Below, in pieces: positions 7,620-16,924 of a stretch of 22,924 nt of DNA. This DNA comes from Pseudomonadota bacterium. GTDB lineage: Bacteria > Pseudomonadota > Gammaproteobacteria > Acidithiobacillales > Acidithiobacillaceae. The notes beneath the pieces were generated by a model. It saw only the letters and a program-made list of their open reading frames with translations, was not told the origin of the DNA and searched no databases. Location of the stretch: the NCBI GenBank assembly GCA_021818125.1, contig JAKAFG010000007.1, positions 1-22,924 of the forward strand, given 5' to 3'. The first letter of the stretch is position 1; each line of letters starts with the position of its first letter. Position numbers and translations under genes: made by a program.

Positions 7620-7820
7620 TCAATGTATACCGCGCGTAAAACCGATGGCCACCATGATCAGCATGATCACGATGTAGGTACGCAAGCCCCAGAAGGCTAT
7701 CTGAATACCTCCCCGAATCGGCGCACGGGTCAGTGGCTTGGGTTCCTGATGGATATCCTCTTCCAGAAACGCGAGAAATTCCGGGGTCGCTTCGGAACGA
7801 AAGTCTTCTTTGGAATGCAT
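7620..7820 (-). CDS. Small single-span membrane protein next to the NRAMP-related transporter
   Basis: 66 aa, family not recognised. An acidic, soluble N-terminal part (SKEDFRSEATPEFLAFLEED) leads to a membrane segment at about 43-62 and a short tail. ATG 7820 has GAGGAG 6 nt upstream; the longer frame to 7892 lies inside the transporter gene and was not used. It begins 10 bp after the transporter stop on the same strand, so it is almost certainly in its operon and may be a small regulatory or accessory subunit. That role is inferred from position only. Confidence 0.7.
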   Translation of the reverse strand: MHSKEDFRSEATPEFLAFLEEDIHQEPKPLTRAPIRGGIQIAFWGLRTYIVIMLIMVAIGFTRGIH

Positions 7821-7830
7821 ACAAAACTCC

Positions 7831-9201
7831 TCAGGCGGATGGGAAGACGACGGTATAGCCATAAACGGCATTGGCCAGGATGAGGAAACCAACGATGGTG
7901 AAAGCTGAATAATTTTGCCAGCGCCGATTCACATAGCTCCCCATGATCTCGCGATCATTCAGCAGCATGAGCAAAAACAACATCGCCGCCGGCATGAATA
8001 TGGAAGCGATCACCTGCACAGTCAGGTTCAAAAAACCCAGGGGGATGTGGGGAATCAGCACCACCAGAGCGGCCATTCCGGCGCTCAGAATGCCGGACAG
8101 ATAAAAGGGCAAGGCCCGTTGCGGCCTAAGGTTCAGACTCCGGGGAAGCTTGAGTGCCTCGCCCACCGCCCAGGAAGTGCTTGCCGTAATGGCAATAGCC
8201 GCAATCAGCCCGGACTCGACGAGGCCCAGAGCGAACAGCGCGGTTCCGACACTGCCGAGGCTACTCTGTCGTAACAGATGGAGGATCGCCTGTATGTCAA
8301 ACTGGGCGGCATTGAGGTGCCCATACGCCAGGGTACCCGTCAAGATGACGATGGCAATGGCGATGATCCCCATGGAAAGGCTTCCGAAGGCGGTATCGGC
8401 TTGGCCGCTGGGGATGTCATTGACCGTCAGGCCCTTATCAACGACGGAGGATTGCTGAAAAAAGAGCATCCACGGAGCGATCGTCGTTCCGAGGTTGGCG
8501 AGTATGACATAGGTGAAGGCGCCTACCGCAGTCCCCACTGGAATGTGCCAGTTGCCCAATGCAGCAATAACCTGGCCCCAGTCCGGGTGCGCCGCGATAG
8601 CCAGGGGCACAAAAACGATATTGCCCGCGGCGATCCACAACGCCAGCCGCTCCCAGGTGTGGTAATGCAAAAAAATCATGGTCACCGCGACAAATATCCA
8701 GGCCAGCGTGACCGAAAGGACCGGCGGCACGGAGAACACGCTCATGCCCACACGGATGCCGATAAACTCCGTCACCAGCGTCAGAACGTTCGCCACCGTC
8801 AGATCCAGCAGGGAAAACACCCCCCAAAAAGCACCATAACGCCCCCAGATCATCTCGGCATGCCCCCGATGGGTCACCGCGCCAAGACGTACGGTCATCT
8901 CCTGTACCACATAGGCTACCGGGATCATGAGCAACAGGAAGGGAATAAAAAAACCGATACCGTACATCGCCCCAGTCTGGGCGTAGGTGATGACGCCGCC
9001 GGCATCGTTGTCAGCGATCATCACCAGAATGCCTGGCCCGATCAGACTCAGAAACAGCAGTAGTCGCCGCCACCAAGAGGGGTGATGGCGGAGCTGATAA
9101 ATCCGCCAGCGATCCTTGATGCGCTCCCGCACCTCCTCGGGTAATTGCTGCAACACATCCGCCTCGCTGGGCGTTGCGTGATGTTCGGGTGCAGTCGACA
9201 T
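7831..9201 (-). CDS. NRAMP-related metal transporter with altered metal site
   Basis: Inner-membrane protein of 456 aa with about 11 membrane segments after a soluble N-terminus of about 45 residues. NRAMP signatures are clear but changed. TM1 GPGILVMIADNDAGG aligns with the usual GPG...DPGN, giving DAGG (Asp66 kept, Asn replaced by Gly69). TM6 TTIAPWML aligns with IMPHN, giving Ala242 for the metal-binding Met and Trp for His. Such changes are reported in NRAMP-related Mg2+ and Al3+ carriers rather than Mn/Fe transporters, so the substrate may be Mg2+ or another hard cation. ATG 9201 follows AGGAGGGG; the ATG at 9222 overlaps this ribosome site less well. A long leader precedes it. Confidence 0.88.
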   Translation of the reverse strand: MSTAPEHHATPSEADVLQQLPEEVRERIKDRWRIYQLRHHPSWWRRLLLFLSLIGPGILVMIADNDAGGVITYAQTGAMYGIGFFIPFLLLMIPVAYVVQEMTVRLGAVTHRGHAEMIWGRYGAFWGVFSLLDLTVANVLTLVTEFIGIRVGMSVFSVPPVLSVTLAWIFVAVTMIFLHYHTWERLALWIAAGNIVFVPLAIAAHPDWGQVIAALGNWHIPVGTAVGAFTYVILANLGTTIAPWMLFFQQSSVVDKGLTVNDIPSGQADTAFGSLSMGIIAIAIVILTGTLAYGHLNAAQFDIQAILHLLRQSSLGSVGTALFALGLVESGLIAAIAITASTSWAVGEALKLPRSLNLRPQRALPFYLSGILSAGMAALVVLIPHIPLGFLNLTVQVIASIFMPAAMLFLLMLLNDREIMGSYVNRRWQNYSAFTIVGFLILANAVYGYTVVFPSA

Positions 9202-9467
9202 CAATCCCCTCCTGAATAGCATGCGAAAGAAGCCACAATCAACCCATCCGATCTTGCCGCAGCAAGACCAGTCTTCAACCTAATGGACAAGATAAAGTTC
9301 ACCCCACCCAAGGACGGGGCGGTGGTGCAAGCATTACTTGACCAATCCGCCCTGCATCCAGAGCCTTGAGTCGCCCCCGAGGGGCCTACGACGGTGACTG
9401 TCCAGGCCGTCGCCTCCTGCACAAAATAAATGGCCCTTTTGTAAGCTGGCACAGCCGGTCAGGTCAA
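9202..9467 (-). promoter_or_regulatory. Promoter and structured leader of the NRAMP-related gene
   Basis: Minus strand. A possible promoter is TTGACC (9467-9462), an 18-bp spacer, TACAAA (9443-9438). The transcript would have a leader of about 230 nt with several hairpins: CGACGG/CCGTCG (9389-9412), GCCCC-CGA-GGGGC (9373-9385), GGTGG/CCACC around 9304-9325, and CTTGC-4-GCAAG near 9252-9265. No M-box or yybP-ykoY consensus was recognised. The remainder to 9521 shows AGCGG/CCGCT and a small GCGA/TCGC stem but no gene. Confidence 0.4.
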
Positions 9468-9521
9468 GCGAAATATCGCCCGCTCTGACGCAGCGGACTT
9501 TTCACATCCAACTGCTTTCCA

Positions 9522-12500
9522 TCAACGTTTCGTTTTCTGGAAAGCTTCCAGCAATCCGTCCTCAAACGCTTTTTGCGCCTGATTCACCTCTTCCCAGTCT
9601 CCGGTAACGGGGATCTTCAACAACGCCGCGATAGCGCGATGGACCTCCCGATGAAGTCCAAACAAAGGAGAATCTTCAGCAAGACCCAGACGCCGCATAT
9701 ATTCATCCATGACACAACAGGAAGCATCCGCCAGTTCATCGCTATCGAGCAGCTTCGGATTATCGAGGATCACCTTTTTCAAAGCCCCCTGGTCGGATAT
9801 CTGTTTGGCATAGAGCCCGAGCAAGCTGGTCGGATGCTGCCGATGACAGTACGGATGCCGGGCGAGAAACTCCCGCAATTGCGCCGCAGACATCGGCTTG
9901 GCGATGGCATAGCCTTGCAGTAAATTGATACCCATGACCGAGATCGCATCAAGGATGTCATCCGTTTCGACCCCTTCCACCACCAGGTCCACCCCCAGGC
10001 CGACCGCCAGATCCCGGATGGAAGCGATAAAATACAAATCCTGGGGCCGCTCCTCCAGGGAGCGGATGAAGCCCTGATCGAGCTTGATCTCATCAATGGG
10101 CAAGTCCTTAAGGCGCAACAGTGAGGAATAAGCACTGCCCACATCGTCCAGAGCGAGACGAACACCCAGTTCCTTGATGCCGTGCAGAACGGACAACGCG
10201 ATATTACGCTCCAGGAAATCGCTGCCCTCCAGGATTTCCACCGTGATCCGGGAAGGATCGATGCCACTGGCTCCAATAACGCCTGCCAGACAGGGAACGC
10301 AGCGGTCGTGGAAGGACTCCGGGGCCACGTTAAAGGATACCCAGAGCGACCATCCCAGGGCATCCAGCTCGGCCAGATCTGCCAATGCCTGGGTAAGGAC
10401 CATCCTGCTGAGATCGGTAGTGTCCTCGGCCGTGATCAGCGGCAGGAACTCCCCCGGATAAAGGATCCGCCCATCCTCGTCCCGCAGCCGCGCCAAGGCC
10501 TCGACACCCACGATCTGGTGGGAGTGGGTGTCGAGGATGGGCTGGTAATGGACGAGCAGGCCACCTTCCCGCAACTGTTTTTGGACGGCGTTCCGCCGCA
10601 GCGGCACTGATTCCCCGTAGAGGGTCCAGAAATGCAAGCGATCCGTCTTGTGGCTTTTACTCTGATAGAGCGACTGATCGGCGTAGCGGAGAAGCGCGCC
10701 CGGATTATTGGTATCCTCGAAAGGATAGATGGACATCCCGGCACTGAGATCGATCCCTGCCTTGTTTCCATCGGGAAGATCGATGGGTTGTCGGATCATC
10801 TCCCCGACCTTCTCCAGGGCGATGTTGATCTCCTCCATGGAGGAGCAGTCTTCCAGGAGCAAAACAAACTCATCGCCGCCCAGACGGGCCACAAAGTCCG
10901 TGCGGCGTACACCCTCCCGCAAACGCTGACCGATGGTCTGCAAGACCAGATCCCCGGCTTCGTGGCCATAGGTGTCGTTAATGAGCTTGAAGCCGTCGAG
11001 ATCCATCATGACGACACCTAAAAGGTATTCATGGCGATCGGCGCGGGCCATGGCCTTTTCCAGTTCCGCATCCAGAGCGCGGCGATTGGGCAGACCGGTG
11101 AGCGTATCGAGGAGGACTTGCTGTGTCAGTTCATCCATCAGCCGATGACGCTCCGTCACGTCCACACAGGTCCAGAGGATACGTTTCACGCCATCCGGTT
11201 CGTCCAGTCGTTGGCCGGAAATATCCATGTAGATGATTCCTCCATCCACGCGGCGGTAGGGCACATCCCTGAGTGTTCCGTGCCCCTCTTTCAGAACGGT
11301 TTGCGCAAATGCACTCACCCACGCATAAGTTTCTTCTTCTGAAAAAAACTCTCGTATCGGGTGGCCTACTACATCCTCCATAGAAGAGGCCTCGAATATC
11401 TCCAGCATCCGTGCATTGACCCGTTCGATAATCCGTTCCGGATAGCGCATCACGTTGATACCAGAAGTTTGTGCATTCAGCAGCAACTCATTGAAGGCAT
11501 TGGCTTCTCGTTCCTTGCGCAGGATATCCAGACGATCCAGTCCATAGCCCACGTCTTTGGCTAAATCTTCGAGAATCTTTTGGAGATCAGCGTCAAAAAT
11601 ATTTTCTTCGCTGTGGTATACCGCCAAGACAGCCCACAGATTATCGCCTCGGTAAATAGGTAGCGATGCATTCGCTCCCATCCCAAAGGCCTGAGCGCGT
11701 TGCGTCCAGGGATTCATGCGAGGGTTTTTGGTGAATGACGCATTGTAAACCGGCTTTTGATCGCGCCAGGACTGACCTACGGGGCCTTGTCCCTCGGCGA
11801 TTTCTGCGGACGTGGATATGCGGATACCCCCCAGGTAGTCCACCGCCCCGGCGGCGGCAACACTTTGAAAAACACCACTTTCATCGGGCTGACCAATCCA
11901 CGCCAGCCGCATATTACTGTGCCGGACGGCCAGTGCGCAGAGGGATCGCAGCAGATCCGCCTCGTTCTCTATCCGGGCGATGGCTTCATTGGCACTGGAA
12001 AGAAGCACGTTGAAATGAGTGAGTTGCTGTAGTTGCTGGTGATGCCTGGATTGCGTGAGCGCTGCACTTACTGATTGAACCATCTGGGCGAGGAGATTTT
12101 GCAGGGCGGGAGTAAAGTGGTGCCGGGTATCACTTTCGATCACGAATATGGCAAAGGGATCCGGGTCATCGCACACGAAGACCGGATAGGCCATAACGTT
12201 ACGCACGCGCCACAGCGCAGGGAGCGACTTCTGGATGTTCGCCATCGCCGGATGCTGTTGAGGATCTATCGGCCCCAAAGGGGTTTTCTCACGGAAACAG
12301 CGTGCAGGGAGCAGATTACCATAGGGAAGATGTGTGGGATCCGTCGAAATCCTCATCTGTGCCAAGGACTTCTGCAGGTCAGGATCATCGGCCCGAGCAG
12401 CGGTGATGCGCATCCACTCCTCATTGGCCTCGGGAAGGACCACATAGGCGCCGATGGCTTTGTTCCTTTCGACGATGGTGTCCACCATCAGCCGATATAT

Positions 12501-13448
12501 CTCCTCTGGGTCCTGGAGATTGATGAGTGCTTGTTGAATATGGAGCGCCGCCTCCTGGTATTCATGCAGTTGGCGGATACGGGCATGGGCGATTTGGGTG
12601 GCAATATCCGTGGCTGCGACGATCAGGAGCAGAAAGAAGGTGAGCAGCAGATAAAGCCATTCCTTCTCCCAGAAGAGATGCGCCAGCGTTGCCGCATCCC
12701 ATTGGGTGTGGACGATCCATGGCAAGCCCAGTATGGGCGTCGTGATTTCACCAACGGGACGGGGTAGAGGCGTGCCCGGCGGGACCCAGTGGCCATCCTT
12801 CCAGAGGGATATCGTCTTCCTGTCGGGAAGGCTCAGGACCACCCCTTGGATCATCGGCGCGGTGTGAATACTGCTCAAATTTGACAGGAGAAAAGGCAAC
12901 ACGATGAAACCCAGCACGCGGCCTTCGTTATCCCTGATGCGTTCGCGCATGGGCAGTACCCAAGCCCGATCCCGCAGCGCAAGGGATGGTGTCCCCAGAA
13001 ATTGATCCGGATCGTCTTTCAGCGCATGGAATGCCTTGTCCCAGGCAATGGGATGGGAAGATTGTTTTTGACTCGACCAGACGATGTGATTGCCGGAGGG
13101 GTCCTGAATATTGATGGCAATAATGGCTGGATGCGTTTGACGAAAAGCAGTAAAAACGGCCATGGCGTCGGTGTCAGAGATCAGCGTTCCAGATCCCTTT
13201 TGGAAGAAGGAATCTCGGAGGAATTTCAGATCATGGAAACGCGCGTTGATTCGTTGCTCCACCCCATCCGCGACGATACGCCCCGTCTCCACTGCTTTGT
13301 CGTGCAATACGGTATGAGCGGCATTTCTGGTGTTTATCGTGTTGGATATAAAAAATCCCACGATCAACAGGGCGATACCGATGAAAAAAGCGTGGATGGC
13401 TCGTTCCGGCCGTTTAGCGAAAGCGGATGTCAAATTAAAAAAAGTCAT
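9522..13448 (-). CDS. Multi-sensor GGDEF-EAL c-di-GMP protein
   Basis: Likely makes and/or degrades c-di-GMP at the inner membrane. 1308 aa from ATG 13448. Order: TM1 (about 18-36), periplasmic Cache-like sensor (40-255), TM2 (264-284), two GAF-like domains (300-470 and 482-647), PAS (658-769), GGDEF (780-945), EAL (950-1192), and a helical tail (1207-1308). The cyclase motif RLGGDEF is intact, and RRTD five residues before it is a product-inhibition I-site. The EAL domain keeps VEALAR, FNVAPESF, EILEGSD, LDDVGS, IKLDQ, VEGVET and LLQGY, so both activities look possible. Upstream ATGs at 13496 and 13577 are in frame; 13448 places TM1 best and has AAGG before it. It stands alone on this strand. 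Confidence 0.88.
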   Translation of the reverse strand: MTFFNLTSAFAKRPERAIHAFFIGIALLIVGFFISNTINTRNAAHTVLHDKAVETGRIVADGVEQRINARFHDLKFLRDSFFQKGSGTLISDTDAMAVFTAFRQTHPAIIAINIQDPSGNHIVWSSQKQSSHPIAWDKAFHALKDDPDQFLGTPSLALRDRAWVLPMRERIRDNEGRVLGFIVLPFLLSNLSSIHTAPMIQGVVLSLPDRKTISLWKDGHWVPPGTPLPRPVGEITTPILGLPWIVHTQWDAATLAHLFWEKEWLYLLLTFFLLLIVAATDIATQIAHARIRQLHEYQEAALHIQQALINLQDPEEIYRLMVDTIVERNKAIGAYVVLPEANEEWMRITAARADDPDLQKSLAQMRISTDPTHLPYGNLLPARCFREKTPLGPIDPQQHPAMANIQKSLPALWRVRNVMAYPVFVCDDPDPFAIFVIESDTRHHFTPALQNLLAQMVQSVSAALTQSRHHQQLQQLTHFNVLLSSANEAIARIENEADLLRSLCALAVRHSNMRLAWIGQPDESGVFQSVAAAGAVDYLGGIRISTSAEIAEGQGPVGQSWRDQKPVYNASFTKNPRMNPWTQRAQAFGMGANASLPIYRGDNLWAVLAVYHSEENIFDADLQKILEDLAKDVGYGLDRLDILRKEREANAFNELLLNAQTSGINVMRYPERIIERVNARMLEIFEASSMEDVVGHPIREFFSEEETYAWVSAFAQTVLKEGHGTLRDVPYRRVDGGIIYMDISGQRLDEPDGVKRILWTCVDVTERHRLMDELTQQVLLDTLTGLPNRRALDAELEKAMARADRHEYLLGVVMMDLDGFKLINDTYGHEAGDLVLQTIGQRLREGVRRTDFVARLGGDEFVLLLEDCSSMEEINIALEKVGEMIRQPIDLPDGNKAGIDLSAGMSIYPFEDTNNPGALLRYADQSLYQSKSHKTDRLHFWTLYGESVPLRRNAVQKQLREGGLLVHYQPILDTHSHQIVGVEALARLRDEDGRILYPGEFLPLITAEDTTDLSRMVLTQALADLAELDALGWSLWVSFNVAPESFHDRCVPCLAGVIGASGIDPSRITVEILEGSDFLERNIALSVLHGIKELGVRLALDDVGSAYSSLLRLKDLPIDEIKLDQGFIRSLEERPQDLYFIASIRDLAVGLGVDLVVEGVETDDILDAISVMGINLLQGYAIAKPMSAAQLREFLARHPYCHRQHPTSLLGLYAKQISDQGALKKVILDNPKLLDSDELADASCCVMDEYMRRLGLAEDSPLFGLHREVHRAIAALLKIPVTGDWEEVNQAQKAFEDGLLEAFQKTKR

Positions 13449-13676
13449 GCCGGCCTTCGTTAAAAAGGATCGGTTATGAGAGCGCCTATGGATCATGGAA
13501 CTAAACCCCTGATAGGCTGTTCTTCCTGCAGATAGGTGATGTTGGCAGAAAAAGCAATGAATCGAGGCCGGCTCCACGGCACATGGGATTTGGCAAGATC
13601 GAACCTTATGGTCGCTGAGTCTCTGCCTTTATACCTGAGGATTGTCAAGAGGACATTTGCAACTGGCTGTTTTATA

Positions 13677-13752
<76 letters not shown>

Positions 13753-13765
13753 CAAGAGGCCGTAT

Positions 13766-14641
13766 TTAAGCGGGGCCTTGATCAGAAGTCAAGGCCAACG
13801 CGCGGGCATAGAGAAAACGGTGGGCCATGCCGCTCTGATTCGCAGCGATACGCACGGCCTGGGCCAGCGGTAATTCAGCCAGCAGCGGGCTGAGCAACTG
13901 GTCGGCATCGGTTTCTTCCTGAGTCTGCTCCGGCGCGCCCGCCACCACCAGCGTCATTTCGCCGCGCACCTTGTCAGGATGCGCCTGTAGCAGCGCCACC
14001 AGCCCACCCAGCGAGTCCCGCAGACATTCCTCGTACATTTTGGTCAGCTCCCGGCACAGCGCCGCCCCGCGATCTGCACCCCATAATTCAGCCATATCCG
14101 CCAAGGTCTCGCCGATCCGATGCGGCGCCTCATAAAAAATCATGCTGCGCGCCTCCCGTTGCAGGGCCTGTAGCCGGGTCCGCCGCGCCCCCGCCTTAGC
14201 AGGCAGAAAACCCTCGAAGCTAAAGCGATCACTGGGCAAGCCGGAGAGTGCCAACGCGGCCAACGCGGCGTTAGGCCCGGGAATAATCGTCACCGGTAAC
14301 TGCTGCTCCCGGAGCAGGGCCAGCAACGGAAATCCTGGGTCAGAAATCAGCGGCATCCCCGCATCTGACAGCAGGGCGATATGCTCCCCGGTGGCGATAC
14401 GCTGGGCAATCTGCGGGGCAAGGGCCCTCTCGTTATGCTCGTGCAGTGCCAGCGTTTTGGGCCGCACACCCAGATGCTGAAAGAGGCGCTGGGCGTGGCG
14501 GCGATCTTCCACCAGAATCAGGGTGGCACTGCTAATCGCCCGTTGCGCGCGCAATGAGAGATCATCGAGGTTACCGATGGGGGTGGCGATGATGGTTAAT
14601 TGCCCGGCGACGCCCGCCGCCGGTTCTGTAAGGCCATTCAT
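13766..14641 (-). CDS. rsmI: 16S rRNA (cytidine-1402-2'-O)-methyltransferase RsmI
   Basis: SAM-dependent enzyme methylating the ribose of C1402 in the ribosomal P site. 291 aa, family-typical. It shows the RsmI/tetrapyrrole-methylase motifs TPIGNLDDLS, LSDAGMPLISDPG, IPGPNAALAALALSGLP, FEGFLPAK and FYEAPHRI, and the helical CRELTKMYEE. The usual EDTRHT segment reads EDRRHA here. ATG 14641 has GGGAG 7 nt upstream. It diverges from lpoA with 69 bp between, the same pairing as yraL/lpoA in E. coli and other proteobacteria. Confidence 0.96.
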   Translation of the reverse strand: MNGLTEPAAGVAGQLTIIATPIGNLDDLSLRAQRAISSATLILVEDRRHAQRLFQHLGVRPKTLALHEHNERALAPQIAQRIATGEHIALLSDAGMPLISDPGFPLLALLREQQLPVTIIPGPNAALAALALSGLPSDRFSFEGFLPAKAGARRTRLQALQREARSMIFYEAPHRIGETLADMAELWGADRGAALCRELTKMYEECLRDSLGGLVALLQAHPDKVRGEMTLVVAGAPEQTQEETDADQLLSPLLAELPLAQAVRIAANQSGMAHRFLYARALALTSDQGPA

Positions 14642-14710
14642 AACCGCACTCCCGGCTGAAGTCGTGTTTCAGTCATTGAACACCTTCGCCTTTCTCCATA
14701 CACTCTGCTC

Positions 14711-16555
14711 ATGATACCCTCCCCAGCCCTGAAGGCCTCTTTGCGCCTGCTGATGACTCTGGCCCTGGCCATGGGCCTGAGCGCCTGCGCGAGTATGCCA
14801 CATAAGACGCCACCATCGTCGAATCCAGCGCCAGCGCCTGCCGAAACGACGACAAGCGTCCCTGAAACATCAACGGCGCAACACGCCGACCAGTTCATGG
14901 CCAAGGGGCACGAGTTGGAGGCGGCCAGGGACTACATCCACGCGGCCGCGGAGGCACGGGGACAAACCCAACTCAATTACCTGATGGAAGCCGCACAAGC
15001 CTCCCTGAAAGGACGAAAACCGCAGGTTGCGATATTACTGGCTAATGAAGTGCTGCGTTTGCAGCATGACAACGCCGAACTGCGCGGGGCGGCGCTTTGG
15101 ATCCGCGCTCAGGGGCTCATGGATCAAGGGCAGACCCCCAGTGCCAAGGGCAATCTCGAAGAACTGCTGACCATCGCCAGCACGCCTCAGGATGTGCGCG
15201 CTCAGGCCATGGGTACCCTGGCCACGCTCTACACGCAGGAAGGCCACGAGCTCACCGCGCTGAATTTCCTGATCGAACGGGACAGCCTCCTGGGTAGCAA
15301 TGAGGTCGCAGGGAATCATCGCCGCATTCATGCCCTCCTCGATTTGCAGTCGGCTGCGAAACTGCAGAATTGGCAGGGACGTAGCGGCAATCCCCTGGTG
15401 CAGGAGTGGATCGCTGTCGCCCTGATCACCCGGCAGTATCCCGATCCGCAACAGCGACAGGCGGCGATCAGTGCCTGGCTGGCGGCGCATCCTGGGCACC
15501 CCCCCATAAACTTCTCGGACGACACCGCGACCACCACCGACACTTCTGCTCTCAACCCGGCGCTCGGTAGTATATGCGCCTTGTTACCCTCCAGCGGGCC
15601 TTATGCGCCCCTCTCCCAGGCGATCACCGCTGGGATGGCCACTGCAGCGCAATTACAATCCGGTCCTGCGGTGCGCGTCCTGCGGACCACCGGCAACCCC
15701 AGTTACACCGCCGTACTCTTTGAACGCGGGGTAAAAGAGGGCTGCAAAGTCTTCGTCGGCCCCTGGCTGCCCCAGGATATCAACGCCGTAGCCGCCGTCA
15801 GGAAACCCAGTGATCCGCCAGTCATTGCCCTCGGCACGGCGCTCGGTGTGCAGCAGCCGGGGCTCTATACCCTGAGCCTGAGCCGTGACGTCGCCGCCCG
15901 GCAAATTGCCGCCCAGAGCTATGGGGTGGGTTATCGTCGTGCCTACGTGCTTTATCCGCAGGACTCCAGTGGAGCCGCCATTCAGGCAGACTTTATCGCG
16001 GTCTGGAAGAAGCTCGGCGGTACGGTCGGCGGTGTCGCCACCTATCTGCCGGGACACCCTCTGGCGGATAACACGCGACAACTGTTGAGTATACCGCCAG
16101 GGCAACGCAGCTTTGTCTTTCTGATTACCGATGCGAAAAACGCCAGCGCTGCGGTTACCGCTATCCGGCTGATCAATAGCACTGTGCCTATTTTCAGCCC
16201 GGCGTTACTGCACGGCGCCGCCTTGCCCGGCGACGCGCGGGGGCTCTCTGGTATTGAGTCTGTCGATATGCCGTGGATCATCAGCCCTGGGCAAAGCTGG
16301 CCGCAAGCGGCGCCTCTGCTGCGCACCACCCTGCCCAACGCCAGTGATGCCCAGTGGCGCATGGCGGCCTTCGGGCTGGATGCCTACCGGATGGCGGAGC
16401 GCGTTCTGGATAAAGACATGACGGGCAGCCTGAACGGTACCACGGGCATCCTCCACTTCGCTGCCGACAACCAGATCATGCGTGACATGGAATGGATGGA
16501 AGTGGAGAATGGCCAAATCGTGCCTTTGCCGGGGTTGCCCAAGCCGGGCACCTGA
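14711..16555 (+). CDS. lpoA: LpoA-type outer-membrane lipoprotein, penicillin-binding protein activator
   Basis: Outer-membrane lipoprotein; in E. coli LpoA reaches across the periplasm to stimulate PBP1a. 614 aa. A lipoprotein signal with lipobox LSAC (Cys26) is followed by a Pro/Thr-rich linker, a helical TPR-like N-domain (about 55-270) and a periplasmic-binding-protein-like C-domain (about 285-605, from SICALLPSSGPYAPLSQAI). The position between rsmI and yraN is the conserved one. No good Shine-Dalgarno is seen before ATG 14711, but this start gives a complete lipoprotein signal. First gene of a plus-strand run to waaF. Confidence 0.9.
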   Translation: MIPSPALKASLRLLMTLALAMGLSACASMPHKTPPSSNPAPAPAETTTSVPETSTAQHADQFMAKGHELEAARDYIHAAAEARGQTQLNYLMEAAQASLKGRKPQVAILLANEVLRLQHDNAELRGAALWIRAQGLMDQGQTPSAKGNLEELLTIASTPQDVRAQAMGTLATLYTQEGHELTALNFLIERDSLLGSNEVAGNHRRIHALLDLQSAAKLQNWQGRSGNPLVQEWIAVALITRQYPDPQQRQAAISAWLAAHPGHPPINFSDDTATTTDTSALNPALGSICALLPSSGPYAPLSQAITAGMATAAQLQSGPAVRVLRTTGNPSYTAVLFERGVKEGCKVFVGPWLPQDINAVAAVRKPSDPPVIALGTALGVQQPGLYTLSLSRDVAARQIAAQSYGVGYRRAYVLYPQDSSGAAIQADFIAVWKKLGGTVGGVATYLPGHPLADNTRQLLSIPPGQRSFVFLITDAKNASAAVTAIRLINSTVPIFSPALLHGAALPGDARGLSGIESVDMPWIISPGQSWPQAAPLLRTTLPNASDAQWRMAAFGLDAYRMAERVLDKDMTGSLNGTTGILHFAADNQIMRDMEWMEVENGQIVPLPGLPKPGT

Positions 16556-16558
16556 ATC

Positions 16559-16924
16559 ATGCCGTCACCACGCCAGAATTTAGGTCAGCAGGGTGAAGAC
16601 AGCGCCGTCGCCCTGCTCGCCGGGCACGGGCTACATCCTCTGACACGCAACTATCGCTGCCGGATGGGAGAAATTGACATCATCACCCTCGATGGCGACA
16701 CCCTGGTCTTCGTGGAGGTGCGCCAGCGTGCCCACGACCGGCAGGGAGGTGCGGCGGCCAGTGTCACCGGTCGCAAGCAAAGGCGGCTGATCCGCGCCGC
16801 GGAGTACTTTCTTTTGCGTAACCCTCAGCACGGGTTGCGGCCCTGCCGCTTTGATGTCGTCGCCCTCGACGGTGATGCCCCGGCAGACTGGATTCGTGAT
16901 GCCTTTAGAGTACCCAGCCCATGA
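16559..16924 (+). CDS. yraN: YraN/UPF0102 nuclease-fold protein
   Basis: 121 aa, a Holliday-junction-resolvase-like fold of uncertain role. The family core is present: GQQGEDSAVALL, then RNYRCRMGEIDIITLDGDTLVFVEVRQR, which supplies the E-ID...VEVR metal-site pattern, and ITGRKQRRL-type segment VTGRKQRRLIRAA. It begins 3 bp after the lpoA stop and its stop overlaps the next start (ATGA at 16921), indicating translational coupling. Confidence 0.92.
   Translation: MPSPRQNLGQQGEDSAVALLAGHGLHPLTRNYRCRMGEIDIITLDGDTLVFVEVRQRAHDRQGGAAASVTGRKQRRLIRAAEYFLLRNPQHGLRPCRFDVVALDGDAPADWIRDAFRVPSP

Noticed and set aside
9202..9430. Leader as an M-box or yybP-ykoY riboswitch
   Set aside because: Stems are present but the conserved loop sequences of those classes were not found, so no class is named.
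9201..9452. 83-aa minus-strand ORF upstream of the NRAMP-related gene
   Set aside because: No domain or good ribosome site; it covers the structured leader and overlaps the transporter start.
13555..13650. TTGACA with TATAAA on the minus strand near 13630-13650 as promoter of the GGDEF-EAL gene
   Set aside because: The spacing is only 9 bp, too short for a sigma-70 promoter.
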